Positions 1 to 8,811 are shown, counted from the stretch's first letter. The stretch: 42,954 nt of DNA from Spirosoma fluviale (GCA_945906915.1 CAMDSI010000002.1:1-42954); one strand, 5' to 3'. Numbers and translations: made by a program. Notes: a model not told the origin generated them from the letters alone.

Positions 1-171
1 GTACTTTCCTGGGGACCTATTCTAATTGATCACGAAATTGCTACCGCTTGGGTTCCCTACGAATTTTATCTCAATGGAAAATTCTCACACAAAGGGGTGG
101 ATGTTTTTTTATTCGTGAAAACGGGGAATGAATTTAAAATTCAAACGCTATTATACAATATGCAGAAGTAG
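1..171 (+). CDS. NTF2-like/SnoaL-type (lumazine-binding family-like) protein, 3' end only
   Basis: An open frame runs from the first base to a TAG stop, giving the last 56 residues of a protein cut by the window edge. The text contains AWVPYEFYLNGKFSHKGVDV followed by FVKTGNEFKIQTL, a layout typical of the C-terminal strands of NTF2-like small proteins (SnoaL-like or putative lumazine-binding family). The catalytic role, if any, cannot be judged from the tail. The next gene starts 113 bases later on the same strand, so it may or may not share a transcript with the quinoprotein operon. Family assignment is by pattern recognition. Confidence 0.6.
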   Translation, partial: VLSWGPILIDHEIATAWVPYEFYLNGKFSHKGVDVFLFVKTGNEFKIQTLLYNMQK

Positions 172-284
172 TTCCCACAAATGAAAATTGAATGATTATT
201 TTAATCCACAATTTTTTAATTGTCAAAAATTATTTAGTATTATTGGTATATAAAAGATACCATAACATCTATTAACCTTAAATT

Positions 285-2378
285 ATGAAAAAACTTGTTC
301 TATTTTTTGCTGCAGCTGTCCTTGTTATAGGAAGCATCGCCTTTATCACAAAATCTATTCCAGGATCTTCATTGCACATCGCGAAAGTGGTGGGTGCAGT
401 TCAGGATCAACAAATTGCAAGTGTTGATGACAATACGGGCGATTGGTTAACCTATGGTCGCAATTATGGCGAGGAACGTTTTAGTCCTTTGGGTCAAATC
501 ACGAAAGAGAATGTAGGGCAATTAGGCTTAGCTTGGAGCTTAAATTTAGGAACTAAACGTGGTATTGAGGGCACGCCTTTAGTGGTGGACGGTATTATGT
601 TTCTAAGCGGACCTTGGAGTGTTGTTTATGCGATTGATACGCGTAAGGGTAAGATATTATGGACCTATGACCCACAGGTGCCGAAAGGCTTTGGTGAGAA
701 GGCGTGTTGTGACGTGGTAAATCGCGGTCTAGCGATGTATAAAGGAAATATATTTGTAGGCACATTAGATGGACGTTTGGTGTCCATCAATGCGGCTACA
801 GGAAAGAAGAAATGGGAAGTATTATCTGTTTCACATGATCGCTCGTATACGATTACTGGAGCACCACGCGTCATGGACGGAAAGGTGATTATTGGGAATA
901 GTGGGGCTGAATATGGTGTGAGAGGTTATGTGACGGCTTATGATGCAATGACCGGGAAGAAAATTTGGCGATTCTTCACCGTTCCGGGAAATCCAGCGAA
1001 TGGATTTGAACACCCGGAGATGAAAGAGGCAGCTAAGACTTGGAATGGTGAGTGGTGGAAATACGGAGGAGGCGGAACGGCTTGGGATGCCTTTGCCTAT
1101 GACCCTAAACTAAAACTAATCTATGTGGGTACTGGAAATGGATCTCCTTGGAATAGAGAAATCAGAAGCCCAGGTGGGGGAGATAACTTATACCTTTCTT
1201 CTATTTTAGCCATTCACGCGGAGACAGGAAAATTGAAATGGCATTATCAAACCACTCCGGGTGATTCATGGGATTTTACAGCGGTTCAACAAATCATTTT
1301 GACCCAATTAGAAATCAAAGGCAAAAAGCGTGAAGTACTTATGCAGGCGCCTAAAAATGGATTCTTCTATGTCTTAGATCGCAATACAGGCGAACTGTTA
1401 TCCGCTGAACCCTATGTCTATGTGAACTGGGCTTCTAAAGTGGATATGAAAACGGGCCGTCCGGTAGAGAATCCAAATGCACGCTATATTAATAGTAATG
1501 AGCAAATTTATCCAAGTGTTATAGGTGGTCACAATTGGCAGGCAATGGCCTTTAATCCTAAAACTAGATTAGTTTACATTCCCGCTAGAGAACAATCATG
1601 GAATTTTGGTAACCAAAAAGATTTTGTGTACGATAAAGATTATTGGAGTGTAGGAACAAAAAGTAATCCGGCGAACCCTACTAACAAGGATTCTTTCGCG
1701 GCTAAGTCTCTTGGTAAATTAATTGCTTGGGATCCAGTTCTGAACAAAGAGGTATGGCATAAAGCGGAGAAAACGGGTTGGAATTCTGGCGTACTTACTA
1801 CCTCTGATTTAGTTTTCCAAGGTACCGCAGAGGGTGATTTTAACGCATTAGATGCACGAACAGGTCAAGTACTTTGGACCAAAAACTTAGGTACAGGTAT
1901 CGTGGCGCCTCCTATTACGTATTTAGTGGATGGAGTGCAATATGTCACCATCGCTGTAGGTTGGGGAGGAGTAATGGGATTATCTAGTAGAAGTACGGAA
2001 CAGATCAATCCAGGGACGGTATATACGTTCGCAATAGGCAAAAATGTAGCTATGCCAGTGTATGAAAAGGAGCCAAAGAAGGAATATTTAACCTTACCTG
2101 TCGAAATTTCAGACGAGCAGGTCGCGAAAGGTGCAGGTTTATTCGGGAAATATTGTGGGCCATGCCATAACTTAAATGCAGGTAATCCTGGAGGAACCAT
2201 CCCTAATTTAACCTATTCACACCCGGATATCATGGGGGCTTTCCATCAAATAGTGGGAGATGGTATTTTCTTACCAAAGGGTATGCCAAAGTTCGGAGGA
2301 CGATTAAGTAATCAAGATATTTCAAACATTAAGGGCTATATCCTGGCGACCGCGAAGAAAAATAGAGAGAATAAATAA
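285..2378 (+). CDS. Exported PQQ-dependent quinohemoprotein dehydrogenase with C-terminal cytochrome c domain
   Basis: A 697-residue protein with an N-terminal hydrophobic signal/anchor (MKKLVLFFAAAVLVIG) and the beta-propeller of PQQ alcohol dehydrogenases. Visible marks are the repeated W-containing propeller blades (AWDAFAYDPKLKLIYVGTGNG, MQAPKNGFFYVLDRNTGELL), the vicinal Cys141-Cys142 pair that lies over PQQ in this family, and the TPGDSWDF segment that carries the candidate catalytic Asp. Residues about 610-697 form a class I cytochrome c with the heme site CGPCH near residue 623 and a later GMPKF segment as a Met-ligand candidate. This matches type II quinohemoprotein alcohol dehydrogenases, which oxidise an alcohol in the periplasm and pass electrons to the attached heme. 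It leads an operon: the next gene starts 7 bases after its stop. The substrate is unknown. Confidence 0.93.
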   Translation: MKKLVLFFAAAVLVIGSIAFITKSIPGSSLHIAKVVGAVQDQQIASVDDNTGDWLTYGRNYGEERFSPLGQITKENVGQLGLAWSLNLGTKRGIEGTPLVVDGIMFLSGPWSVVYAIDTRKGKILWTYDPQVPKGFGEKACCDVVNRGLAMYKGNIFVGTLDGRLVSINAATGKKKWEVLSVSHDRSYTITGAPRVMDGKVIIGNSGAEYGVRGYVTAYDAMTGKKIWRFFTVPGNPANGFEHPEMKEAAKTWNGEWWKYGGGGTAWDAFAYDPKLKLIYVGTGNGSPWNREIRSPGGGDNLYLSSILAIHAETGKLKWHYQTTPGDSWDFTAVQQIILTQLEIKGKKREVLMQAPKNGFFYVLDRNTGELLSAEPYVYVNWASKVDMKTGRPVENPNARYINSNEQIYPSVIGGHNWQAMAFNPKTRLVYIPAREQSWNFGNQKDFVYDKDYWSVGTKSNPANPTNKDSFAAKSLGKLIAWDPVLNKEVWHKAEKTGWNSGVLTTSDLVFQGTAEGDFNALDARTGQVLWTKNLGTGIVAPPITYLVDGVQYVTIAVGWGGVMGLSSRSTEQINPGTVYTFAIGKNVAMPVYEKEPKKEYLTLPVEISDEQVAKGAGLFGKYCGPCHNLNAGNPGGTIPNLTYSHPDIMGAFHQIVGDGIFLPKGMPKFGGRLSNQDISNIKGYILATAKKNRENK

Positions 2379-2385
2379 AACAACA

Positions 2386-3396
2386 ATGAAAGCTTTATCA
2401 TCCATTATCCTTTTACTCTTCGTTTCAGCAGGCTCTTTCGCCCAATCCATCAATGATAGAATCGATCCCGAATCAAAACTTGGTTTAGATGCTTTATTGA
2501 AAGCAATACCTGGAGGCTTTAAAAGTATCCCTGATATTGTTAAGCGTCGCGCAGTGACAAATCAATTGTTTACTGGACCGACTCAGGTTAATAATGAGGT
2601 GAACATTGCGGAATATAAAATTCCTGGTTTAAACAAGGCTCCAGCTATTTTACTTCGAGTTGTAACACCTAAGAATGGGAAGGATTTGAATCCCGCGATT
2701 TATGATATTCATGGGGGTGGAATGATTATGGGCGATATCAAATCCGGTGAAACAAGTGCCGTATCATTTGCCCTTAAATTCAATGCAGTAGTTGTATCGG
2801 TGGAATATCGATTAGCACCAGAAAATCCTTATCCAGCGGCGGTGGAAGATTGTTATGCTGGATTAGTTTGGATGGCAAATAATGCCAAAATGCTTAAAAT
2901 TGATCCAGAACATATTGCCGTCTTTGGAGGTAGTGCTGGAGGTGGATTAACCTTGGCTACCAGTTTGATGGCGAGGGATAAGAATTTCCCTAAAATTTGT
3001 TTCCAAATGGCGATGTATCCCATGATTGATGATCGCAATGTCACTGTCTCTAGCCAAGAGGTTACTAACGTAGGTGTTTGGGATCGTTCGAGTAACCTAG
3101 AAGCTTGGAATTGGTATTTAGGCGGTAAGCCAGCGGATGGCTATGCGGCACCTGCTAGAGCCATGGACTTAAAAGGTCTTCCTCCTACCTTTATGGATGT
3201 GGGTGAGGCAGATTTATTTAGAGATGAGGATATTGAATTTGCCCAAAGACTCATCAAAGCAGGCGTAACCACCGAGTTTCATCTGTATCCAGGAGCTTTT
3301 CACGCGTCTGAAATGTTTTCCCCTAATGCTAAGCTAAGCAAGCGAATTTGGGAGGCGAGATATAGCGCTTTGGGTAGAGCACTAACTAAAAATTAA
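2386..3396 (+). CDS. Secreted HSL-family (family IV) alpha/beta hydrolase, esterase/lipase-like
   Basis: 336 residues with a clear signal peptide ending SAGSFAQS. The hormone-sensitive-lipase family marks are all present: oxyanion motif HGGGM at residues 109-113, nucleophile motif GGSAGG with Ser183, the acid in GEADLFRDED (about Asp276) and His306 in GAFHASE. YRLAPENPYPAAVED is the family's typical stretch. These enzymes cleave short acyl esters or related substrates. The gene sits 7 bases behind the quinohemoprotein dehydrogenase and 25 bases before a second serine hydrolase, so the three products are probably made together and exported. A pathway that releases an alcohol from an ester and then oxidises it is a reasonable inference but is not shown. 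Confidence 0.93.
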   Translation: MKALSSIILLLFVSAGSFAQSINDRIDPESKLGLDALLKAIPGGFKSIPDIVKRRAVTNQLFTGPTQVNNEVNIAEYKIPGLNKAPAILLRVVTPKNGKDLNPAIYDIHGGGMIMGDIKSGETSAVSFALKFNAVVVSVEYRLAPENPYPAAVEDCYAGLVWMANNAKMLKIDPEHIAVFGGSAGGGLTLATSLMARDKNFPKICFQMAMYPMIDDRNVTVSSQEVTNVGVWDRSSNLEAWNWYLGGKPADGYAAPARAMDLKGLPPTFMDVGEADLFRDEDIEFAQRLIKAGVTTEFHLYPGAFHASEMFSPNAKLSKRIWEARYSALGRALTKN

Positions 3397-3421
3397 ATTA
3401 TAACACTAAACCCACCTAATT

Positions 3422-4624
3422 ATGAAATTTTTATCCACCGCATTGGCCCTAGTTCTTTTGGTCAGTTCATCGATTAATGCCCAGTTTAAAAGGAAGAATG
3501 AGATTGATAATTTGTTAAATAGTATCTCTAAAAATAATCCCTTGCCCACTTTTGTTGCGGGTGGCGTTAATAAATCGGGGGTATTTTATCAATATAATCA
3601 CGGTAATAAAATTTGGTCAGGAAAAACTCCTATTAACGAAAACCACATCTTCCGGATATATTCCATGACGAAGGCCATTACGTCGGTTGCTGCTTTACAA
3701 TTAGTGGAACAAGGCAAATTACAGTTGGATGAACCTTTGGACAAATTAATGCCAGAAATGGCTTCGATTCCTATTCTAACAAAAGATGGAAAATTAGCTA
3801 AGGCAACAAAATCAATCACCTTAAGGCATTTATTATCACATACGTCTGGTTTTGGTTATCCATTCTTTAGCGATGGATTAGATAAATTCACTAAGAATAT
3901 GCCTGCAAACTATGCCTACTCGGATTTACCAAGACTCTTTGAATCGGGATCAAGTTGGCAATATGGAACAAGTACGGATTGGGTAGGGAAGATTGTGGAA
4001 AAAGTATCCGGCAAGGATCTGGAAACGTATTTCCGGGATAATATCTTACAGCCGCTTGGGATGACTAGAACGTTCTTTAATGTGCCTACTGATTTAGTTG
4101 GTGAGATTTCCACCTTTGGTCAATTAACGGGAGATCACTTTGTAGCAGACACCGTTTCCCAGTATAAGGATTTACATCTTACCACTTTTAGTGGTGGCGG
4201 AGGTCTATTTAGCACCTTTAAAGATTACGCTCAATTTATCCGATGTATTCTTAATGATGGAACGTTAAATAACCGCCAGATCATTAAAAAATCAACGGTT
4301 GATTTAATGTTTACAAATAACATAGGAGATTTATTTACCACCGTAAATGATCCTTCTCCTAATTATTCCTTTTTAATAAATCCTAAGACTACCTTTTTAG
4401 GGGCAAATAAATATAGTGTTGCTTGGGCGATCGACCAAACAGGACGAAAGAATATACAAAATGCAGGAACAGCCTATTGGTGCGGTGTTGGAAATACTTT
4501 TTATAGTATAGATCGTAAAAAAGGAGAGGCTGTTCTGTTTTTTAGTAATTCGTTCCCACTTGGAAATTCCTTTACCGAAGAGCTCTATTTTAATACTGAA
4601 GGAGTTATTTATAATTTAAAATAG
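3422..4624 (+). CDS. Secreted serine hydrolase, beta-lactamase class C/EstB-like esterase family
   Basis: 400 residues with a signal peptide ending SSSINAQ. The class C penicillin-binding fold is shown by S81-M-T-K84 (SxxK nucleophile motif) in the context RIYSMTKAITSVAALQLVEQGKL, by Tyr181 in QYGTSTDW (YxS rather than the YxN of true beta-lactamases), and by the LRHLLSHTSGFGY and LQPLGMTRTFF segments common to this family. The C-terminal part has YWCGVGNTFYSID, like the glycine-rich third motif of EstB-type esterases. I favour an esterase over a beta-lactamase because of the YxS motif and its partners: an HSL esterase and a quinoprotein dehydrogenase directly upstream. A terminator hairpin follows the stop. 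Confidence 0.9.
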   Translation: MKFLSTALALVLLVSSSINAQFKRKNEIDNLLNSISKNNPLPTFVAGGVNKSGVFYQYNHGNKIWSGKTPINENHIFRIYSMTKAITSVAALQLVEQGKLQLDEPLDKLMPEMASIPILTKDGKLAKATKSITLRHLLSHTSGFGYPFFSDGLDKFTKNMPANYAYSDLPRLFESGSSWQYGTSTDWVGKIVEKVSGKDLETYFRDNILQPLGMTRTFFNVPTDLVGEISTFGQLTGDHFVADTVSQYKDLHLTTFSGGGGLFSTFKDYAQFIRCILNDGTLNNRQIIKKSTVDLMFTNNIGDLFTTVNDPSPNYSFLINPKTTFLGANKYSVAWAIDQTGRKNIQNAGTAYWCGVGNTFYSIDRKKGEAVLFFSNSFPLGNSFTEELYFNTEGVIYNLK

Positions 4625-4651
4625 GCTGAACACATTCCCTTTAATTTTACT

Positions 4652-4686
4652 AAAAAGCCACTTCGTTTTCGAGGTGGCTTTTTTTT
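4652..4686. terminator. Bidirectional intrinsic terminator between convergent genes
   Basis: Arms AAAAAGCCACTTCG and CGAGGTGGCTTTTT close a TTTT loop with one G-T wobble, and have A and T runs on the outer sides. It lies after the serine hydrolase (+) and overlaps the last codon of the DUF1080 gene (-), so it can serve both. Confidence 0.85.
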
Positions 4687-5464
4687 ATTCTTTCGATAAA
4701 TCCAGCAGCTCAATATTCCTAAAATCGATTTCTTGACCTTCGCTTTGAAGCGCAATGAATCCACTTTTTAATAATTTGCCATCGATTTTCAGGGAGGGGT
4801 TATAGCGATTGGCTACGCCACCTCCTATTTGGGGTTGGGTATATTCCAAAACCGTTTCTCCATTGATTTTATGCGTTACTACGGAATCCCCACGAACGAT
4901 TAATTCGACTGTAATCCATTGTTCATTTTCATACGTTTTCGAGCTTGAATTGATGCAATGGCGGGGGTCGATTCTGCCTTGATAAACGACGTCTGTTCCC
5001 GGTGAGCACATGTTTCCGGTGGGTCTTGGTTTACCATCGGCTAAAACACCTAAGAATTGCATTTCAACTGAGATGGGCCAATCTTGTTCTTTAAGTAGGG
5101 TGTGCGGGTCTTGAGAATGAAACATCACACCGGAGTTTCTCTCTGTATAAATGGGCGCATCATTTCGCCAAAGTCCCGTAAAGCGATATTGCAATCGAAG
5201 GATGTAATTAGAAAAAGGTTTGTCGAAATACAAATGTCCGTAGCGCTCATTGAAATGATCATATTGGTCATAGCGCACTTTAATCATCCCGTCTTCGGCT
5301 CGAAAAGTATTTCCAAAATTATCGCCCACTTCATGGTGGTGGATTTTGACTGTCCAGTTTTTCAGATTTTTGCCATTAAATAATGGAATCCATTTTTCTT
5401 TTTTTGGCTTTGCATCTGATAGGAATGCTAAACCACAAAGCGCGGCAATAAATAGAGTTTTCAT
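4685..5464 (-). CDS. Secreted DUF1080 protein (3-keto-disaccharide hydrolase family)
   Basis: 259 residues from the ATG at 5464, which gives the signal peptide MKTLFIAALCGLAFLSDAKP. The ORF track's TTG start 27 bases upstream adds residues ahead of it and is less likely. The DUF1080 hallmark WIPLFNGKNLKNWTV opens the mature protein, followed by the jelly-roll concanavalin-like pattern with YGHLYFDKPFSNYILRLQYRF and NSGVMFHS. Family members are reported to hydrolyse 3-keto-glucosides or disaccharides, or serve as carbohydrate-binding secreted proteins. A Tat-exported Gfo/Idh/MocA oxidoreductase lies about 2 kb away on the same strand, which fits 3-keto sugar chemistry, though + strand genes separate the two. 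Confidence 0.88.
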   Translation of the reverse strand: MKTLFIAALCGLAFLSDAKPKKEKWIPLFNGKNLKNWTVKIHHHEVGDNFGNTFRAEDGMIKVRYDQYDHFNERYGHLYFDKPFSNYILRLQYRFTGLWRNDAPIYTERNSGVMFHSQDPHTLLKEQDWPISVEMQFLGVLADGKPRPTGNMCSPGTDVVYQGRIDPRHCINSSSKTYENEQWITVELIVRGDSVVTHKINGETVLEYTQPQIGGGVANRYNPSLKIDGKLLKSGFIALQSEGQEIDFRNIELLDLSKE

Positions 5465-5596
5465 AGGTGAGGTATAGCTTATTATTAACAATTAAAGTAA
5501 GCGAAATAAGGGTAAAAATGAAATTATTTGCTGATTTTCCGAACTTTTTCAAAGTTTCACTAGTTTAGATTTTATGTATGCTAAACTTATATTTTC

Positions 5597-6193
5597 ATGA
5601 AATCATTTTACATCGTTGCGGGCATTGGCTTTATATTTCTACTGATACTTTCCTATAAAGTGGTGAGTAGTAGTCTCGAAACGGAAAACCAAAAATACAG
5701 GCTAGTTCTCTCAGAATCTCAATTTGAAATTCGTTTTTATCCGTCTGCGACATTTGCCAAAATTTATAGTCAAGGAACAGATTATAAGTCAGTGGCCAAT
5801 AGCGGGTTCAGGAAATTAGCCGGCTATATTTTTGGAGGTAATGAACAGAAACAGAGCATTGCCATGACGGCACCCGTTCGAATGGAAATGACTGATAAAG
5901 GATCTACCATGAGTTTTGTGATGCCTGAAAAATACCAAGAATCTGATTTGCCCAAGCCCAATGATTCGGGTGTACATATTGTGAAATCTAGCCCACAATA
6001 TGTGGCTGCTATTAGCTTTGGAGGTTATGCAGATGATGAAAAAATTAAGGAAAAGCGCGATCAATTACTGCAGCTACTTCAAGAAAAAGGAATAAAAGTG
6101 GCTGGAGAATACACCTTTTTAGGCTATAATGCTCCCTATCAATTTTGGAGCAGAAAAAACGAAGTAGTCATTCCGATTGAATGGAAGGAGTAA
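5597..6193 (+). CDS. SOUL heme-binding family protein with N-terminal membrane anchor
   Basis: 198 residues. An N-terminal hydrophobic helix (FYIVAGIGFIFLLILSYKVV) anchors a SOUL/HBP domain. Typical signatures are FEIRFYPSATFAKI near the start, GFRKLAGYIFGGNEQKQSIAMTAPV in the middle, MSFVMPEKY, and FLGYNAPYQFWSRKNEVVIPI at the end. SOUL proteins bind heme or tetrapyrroles in eukaryotes; the role of bacterial members is poorly defined. It stands alone between a minus-strand DUF1080 gene and the NTF2-like lipoproteins, with its own start at ATG 5597. Confidence 0.93.
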   Translation: MKSFYIVAGIGFIFLLILSYKVVSSSLETENQKYRLVLSESQFEIRFYPSATFAKIYSQGTDYKSVANSGFRKLAGYIFGGNEQKQSIAMTAPVRMEMTDKGSTMSFVMPEKYQESDLPKPNDSGVHIVKSSPQYVAAISFGGYADDEKIKEKRDQLLQLLQEKGIKVAGEYTFLGYNAPYQFWSRKNEVVIPIEWKE

Positions 6194-6214
6194 AGTAAAT
6201 TACTATTGATATTT

Positions 6215-6245
6215 ATTTTTAGTTTCAAAAAGATATTTATAATTG
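6215..6245 (+). promoter_or_regulatory. Predicted promoter/operator shared with the gene at 8877
   Basis: A 22-base stretch (6215-6236, core TAGTTTCAAAAAGATAT) is identical to one at 8812-8833. In both places it ends about 43 bases before the start codon and runs straight into a -7-like box, here TATAATTG at 6238-6245 (Bacteroidota consensus TAnnTTTG). The match between two unrelated genes suggests a common promoter or regulator site. Confidence 0.55.
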
Positions 6246-6278
6246 TTATAAATATATTCTAAACTCAATTATACTATC

Positions 6279-6821
6279 ATGAAAAAAATTCTGTTAACCA
6301 TCCTTGTTTCAGCCACTCTACTTTCATGTAAAGAAGCTGCAGATTCTAGTAAATCAGCCGATCAAAATCCCTTAAGTGGAACTTTCACCGAGAGAGATGA
6401 TAAGGCTAAAACAATGTATAATAATTTGACTCTGTTTGCTAAAGCAGATTTTTCTTACGTTAAAGAAACCCTTTCCGCAGACTTTAAGCTTAAAAATGCA
6501 GGTGATACAGCCGTTGCCGCTAGTGGTCATGAAGGAGTAATAGCCTATTGGCAACAATTGCACACGTTATTTAAAGATATGTCATTTTCAGAGGGTCGTG
6601 TACACACTTTTTACCTAAATAATGGAGAGGTTTATACAGCGTACTTTGGTGAATTAACGGCTACTGGAAAACATACAAATAAGACCTTTATTTCACCTGT
6701 TCAAATCTGGGACAAATGGGAAGGAGATAAAATGATTTCGCAAATGGATATGGTGGATACCAAAAAGATTTTTGACGAAGTAGCGGCAGCACCTGCTCCT
6801 CCAGCTCCAGCAACTAAATAA
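6279..6821 (+). CDS. NTF2-like lipoprotein (SnoaL-like fold)
   Basis: 180 residues. The lipobox LLSC with Cys17 follows a short hydrophobic signal, so the mature protein is a predicted lipoprotein. The body reads as an NTF2-like domain: an early helix with AKTMYNNLTLFAKADFSYVKE, GHEGVIAYWQQLHTLFKDMSF, and beta strands EGRVHTFYLNNGEVYTAYFGELTATGK and FISPVQIWDKWEGDKMISQMDMVD. The C-terminus is an Ala/Pro-rich tail (AAAPAPPAPATK). Function in such proteins ranges from enzyme to binding module; no catalytic pair is evident here. The next gene, a related lipoprotein, starts 27 bases later, so the two likely form an operon driven by the promoter at 6215-6245. Confidence 0.75.
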   Translation: MKKILLTILVSATLLSCKEAADSSKSADQNPLSGTFTERDDKAKTMYNNLTLFAKADFSYVKETLSADFKLKNAGDTAVAASGHEGVIAYWQQLHTLFKDMSFSEGRVHTFYLNNGEVYTAYFGELTATGKHTNKTFISPVQIWDKWEGDKMISQMDMVDTKKIFDEVAAAPAPPAPATK

Positions 6822-6848
6822 TTATTTATACATCTAAAATTCAGAAAC

Positions 6849-7352
6849 ATGAAAAAGTTATTATTATCAATTCTAGCTTCAGCGGCGTTATTCGCTTGCT
6901 CAGAAGCAAAAAAGGAAGAAATAGCCACTGCTGTTGAACACATTTACAAACCCACTTATACGGATAACTTTAAGATAGGGGATCAAAAAAATGTATTACT
7001 AGCGGAACAAATCCACAAGGACTTATTTGCAAAAGACTTTGCTAAGGTGGAAGCCGTATTGTCTGATACAGCCGTATTTAATAATGAAGACGGATCGGTA
7101 TTAAAAGGGAAAGTAGCCGTGATTGATTTTATGAAAAAGAATTTTTCAGCAATTAAAATCAATAACTATAAAATCATAGCGATTTTCCCAACAGTAGGAG
7201 AAAACGGTCACCAGTGGGTAGATATTTGGGACCAAGCAGATGTAGAATTGCCAGATGGCACAATACAAAAATTGGTTTGGATGGATGCCTTTAGATTTGA
7301 AAATGGCAAAGTTGTTTATTTCGATGGGTTTGTTAAACCGCGTAAAGAATAA
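6849..7352 (+). CDS. NTF2-like lipoprotein, second of the pair
   Basis: 167 residues with signal MKKLLLSILASAALFAC and a lipobox cysteine at position 17. The domain contains IHKDLFAKDFAKVEAVLSD, an insert GSVLKGKVAVIDFMKKNF, then beta strands ending WVDIWDQADVELPDGTIQKL and DAFRFENGKVVYFDGF, a classic NTF2-like arrangement with the terminal strand carrying the ligand pocket. It follows its neighbour by 27 bases. Its signal peptide is nearly the same as that of the lipoprotein at 38756 (MKKLLLSIL...AC), so these may be paralogues. A strong terminator follows. Confidence 0.77.
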   Translation: MKKLLLSILASAALFACSEAKKEEIATAVEHIYKPTYTDNFKIGDQKNVLLAEQIHKDLFAKDFAKVEAVLSDTAVFNNEDGSVLKGKVAVIDFMKKNFSAIKINNYKIIAIFPTVGENGHQWVDIWDQADVELPDGTIQKLVWMDAFRFENGKVVYFDGFVKPRKE

Positions 7353-7368
7353 ATTAGTCATTCAGTAT

Positions 7369-7400
7369 AAAAAAGGCCCCTAGAAATAGGGGCCTTTTTT
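7369..7400. terminator. Strong bidirectional intrinsic terminator
   Basis: A perfect 14-bp stem (AAAAAAGGCCCCTA with TAGGGGCCTTTTTT) closes a GAAA tetraloop. It separates the convergent NTF2-like (+) and Gfo/Idh/MocA (-) genes and can end transcription in both directions. Confidence 0.93.
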
Positions 7401-7403
7401 TAT

Positions 7404-8750
7404 TTACAATTTAGGCTCCCAGCCTTTTTCGTATTCTCTACCCCAAAGCTTCATGCCATCCTTATCCAAAATATGGCCGTCGGTCGGGTTCACTTGGAAT
7501 GATTTCCCGATGCGGTACGAAATATTGGCATAGTGGCACATCATTTGGCTGATGGCGCCTTCTTCGATGGGCGAATTTAATTTTGCTTCTTTGCCTCGAA
7601 TGACGTTGAAGAAATTAGCCACGTGCGTGTCCGTCATATCTCCACCGCCCCCTAGGGTATTTCCTGCTTCTGAACCAGAGGATTTGCTATCTTTTATTTT
7701 CTTTCCTTTGCGGTCAAAAAGCGTGTATCCTTCTCTATTTACAAAAACGGTACCTTCGCTACCATAAATAATGGTTCCGCGATCGCTTCCGTAGGTTTTG
7801 TAACCGGTACGGCTTTTACCATCCCATTGGATAATTTTATTGTCAGGGAAACGGAAAGTTGCGTCCATGGTGTCGTACATGGTCCAGCCATCGTTTTTGA
7901 AATGACGTTTCGCTGCTTCTACTTCTACCTTTTCTGGGTATTTTACTTGTAATGCCCAACGAGCTACGTCTAATTCATGCGTTGCATTATTACCCGTTTC
8001 AGCCGTTCCCCAATGCCAACCATACCAGTGCCAATTATAATCCCATGTTTCTGAGGTGTATTCGCGGTGTGGTGCAGGTCCTTGCCATAAGTTCCAATCT
8101 AATCCCTCTGGGATAGGCGCCTTTTTTTCGATGGGCACCTCGCCACGTTCATTCGAATAGAAAGCGAGTGCTTTATACACTTCGCCGATGGCTCCATTAT
8201 GAATTTCAGCGATGATTTCTTGGGATTCTTTGGCAGAGCGTTGTTGGTTACCCATTTGTACTACTTTGCCGTATTTTTTCTGGAATGCGACGAGTAATTC
8301 CCCTTCGCGTGGATTTTGGCTACATGGTTTTTCGATATATACGTGCTTGCCTGCTTGCATCGCCATCCAAGTACCTGGCGCATGCCAATGATCCGGAGTT
8401 GCATTGAAGATGGCATCGACACTTTGGTCATTCCAAACATCATGTATATCATTTACCAAAGTAGCCTTTCCAGTCACCTTCCCTTGCAAATCACGGCCCA
8501 CTTTTTCGCGTTGCTTTTTCATGACATCGCAGATATAAGCGACATCTACATTATTATTTTTATCCTTTAATGCGGCATAATAGGCGCTTACCCGACGGCC
8601 ACAGCCCATTAAAGCAATATTCAAGCGGTCATTTGCCCCCACAATTCGGGAATAACTTTTCGCACTAAAAGCGTTGTGGATATTTCCTAAGCTGATTCCC
8701 GCGGCACCTAGGGCAACTTGCTGGATGAATTTTCTACGATTATTTCGCAT
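7404..8750 (-). CDS. Tat-exported Gfo/Idh/MocA family oxidoreductase
   Basis: 448 residues. The N-terminus MRNNRRKFIQQVALGAAGIS is a twin-arginine signal, so the folded, cofactor-loaded enzyme is probably exported. The Rossmann region (DRLNIALMGCGRRVSAYYAALKD) is followed by the family's EKPCSQNPREGE motif, the NATPDHWHAPG segment and the DGWTMYDTMDATFRFPDNKIIQWDG substrate domain. Relatives use NAD(P) to oxidise or isomerise sugars or inositols, and periplasmic forms with bound NAD are common in Bacteroidota. With the DUF1080 protein nearby on the same strand, a 3-keto sugar step is plausible. It ends against the terminator at 7369-7400. Confidence 0.93.
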   Translation of the reverse strand: MRNNRRKFIQQVALGAAGISLGNIHNAFSAKSYSRIVGANDRLNIALMGCGRRVSAYYAALKDKNNNVDVAYICDVMKKQREKVGRDLQGKVTGKATLVNDIHDVWNDQSVDAIFNATPDHWHAPGTWMAMQAGKHVYIEKPCSQNPREGELLVAFQKKYGKVVQMGNQQRSAKESQEIIAEIHNGAIGEVYKALAFYSNERGEVPIEKKAPIPEGLDWNLWQGPAPHREYTSETWDYNWHWYGWHWGTAETGNNATHELDVARWALQVKYPEKVEVEAAKRHFKNDGWTMYDTMDATFRFPDNKIIQWDGKSRTGYKTYGSDRGTIIYGSEGTVFVNREGYTLFDRKGKKIKDSKSSGSEAGNTLGGGGDMTDTHVANFFNVIRGKEAKLNSPIEEGAISQMMCHYANISYRIGKSFQVNPTDGHILDKDGMKLWGREYEKGWEPKL

Positions 8751-8811
8751 GGTATGATGTTTAATAGGTTTATAGTGTCAATAATCGATAAAAATACATA
8801 TAAAAAATTTA

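Noticed and set aside
1865-2200. 111-aa ORF on the minus strand inside the quinoprotein gene
   Set aside because: Shadow of the well-supported + strand gene; same for the other opposite-strand ORFs of the track within real genes.
3422-4624. Beta-lactamase resistance gene
   Set aside because: Class C fold is clear but the YxN motif is YxS and neighbours are esterase and dehydrogenase; an EstB-like esterase fits better.
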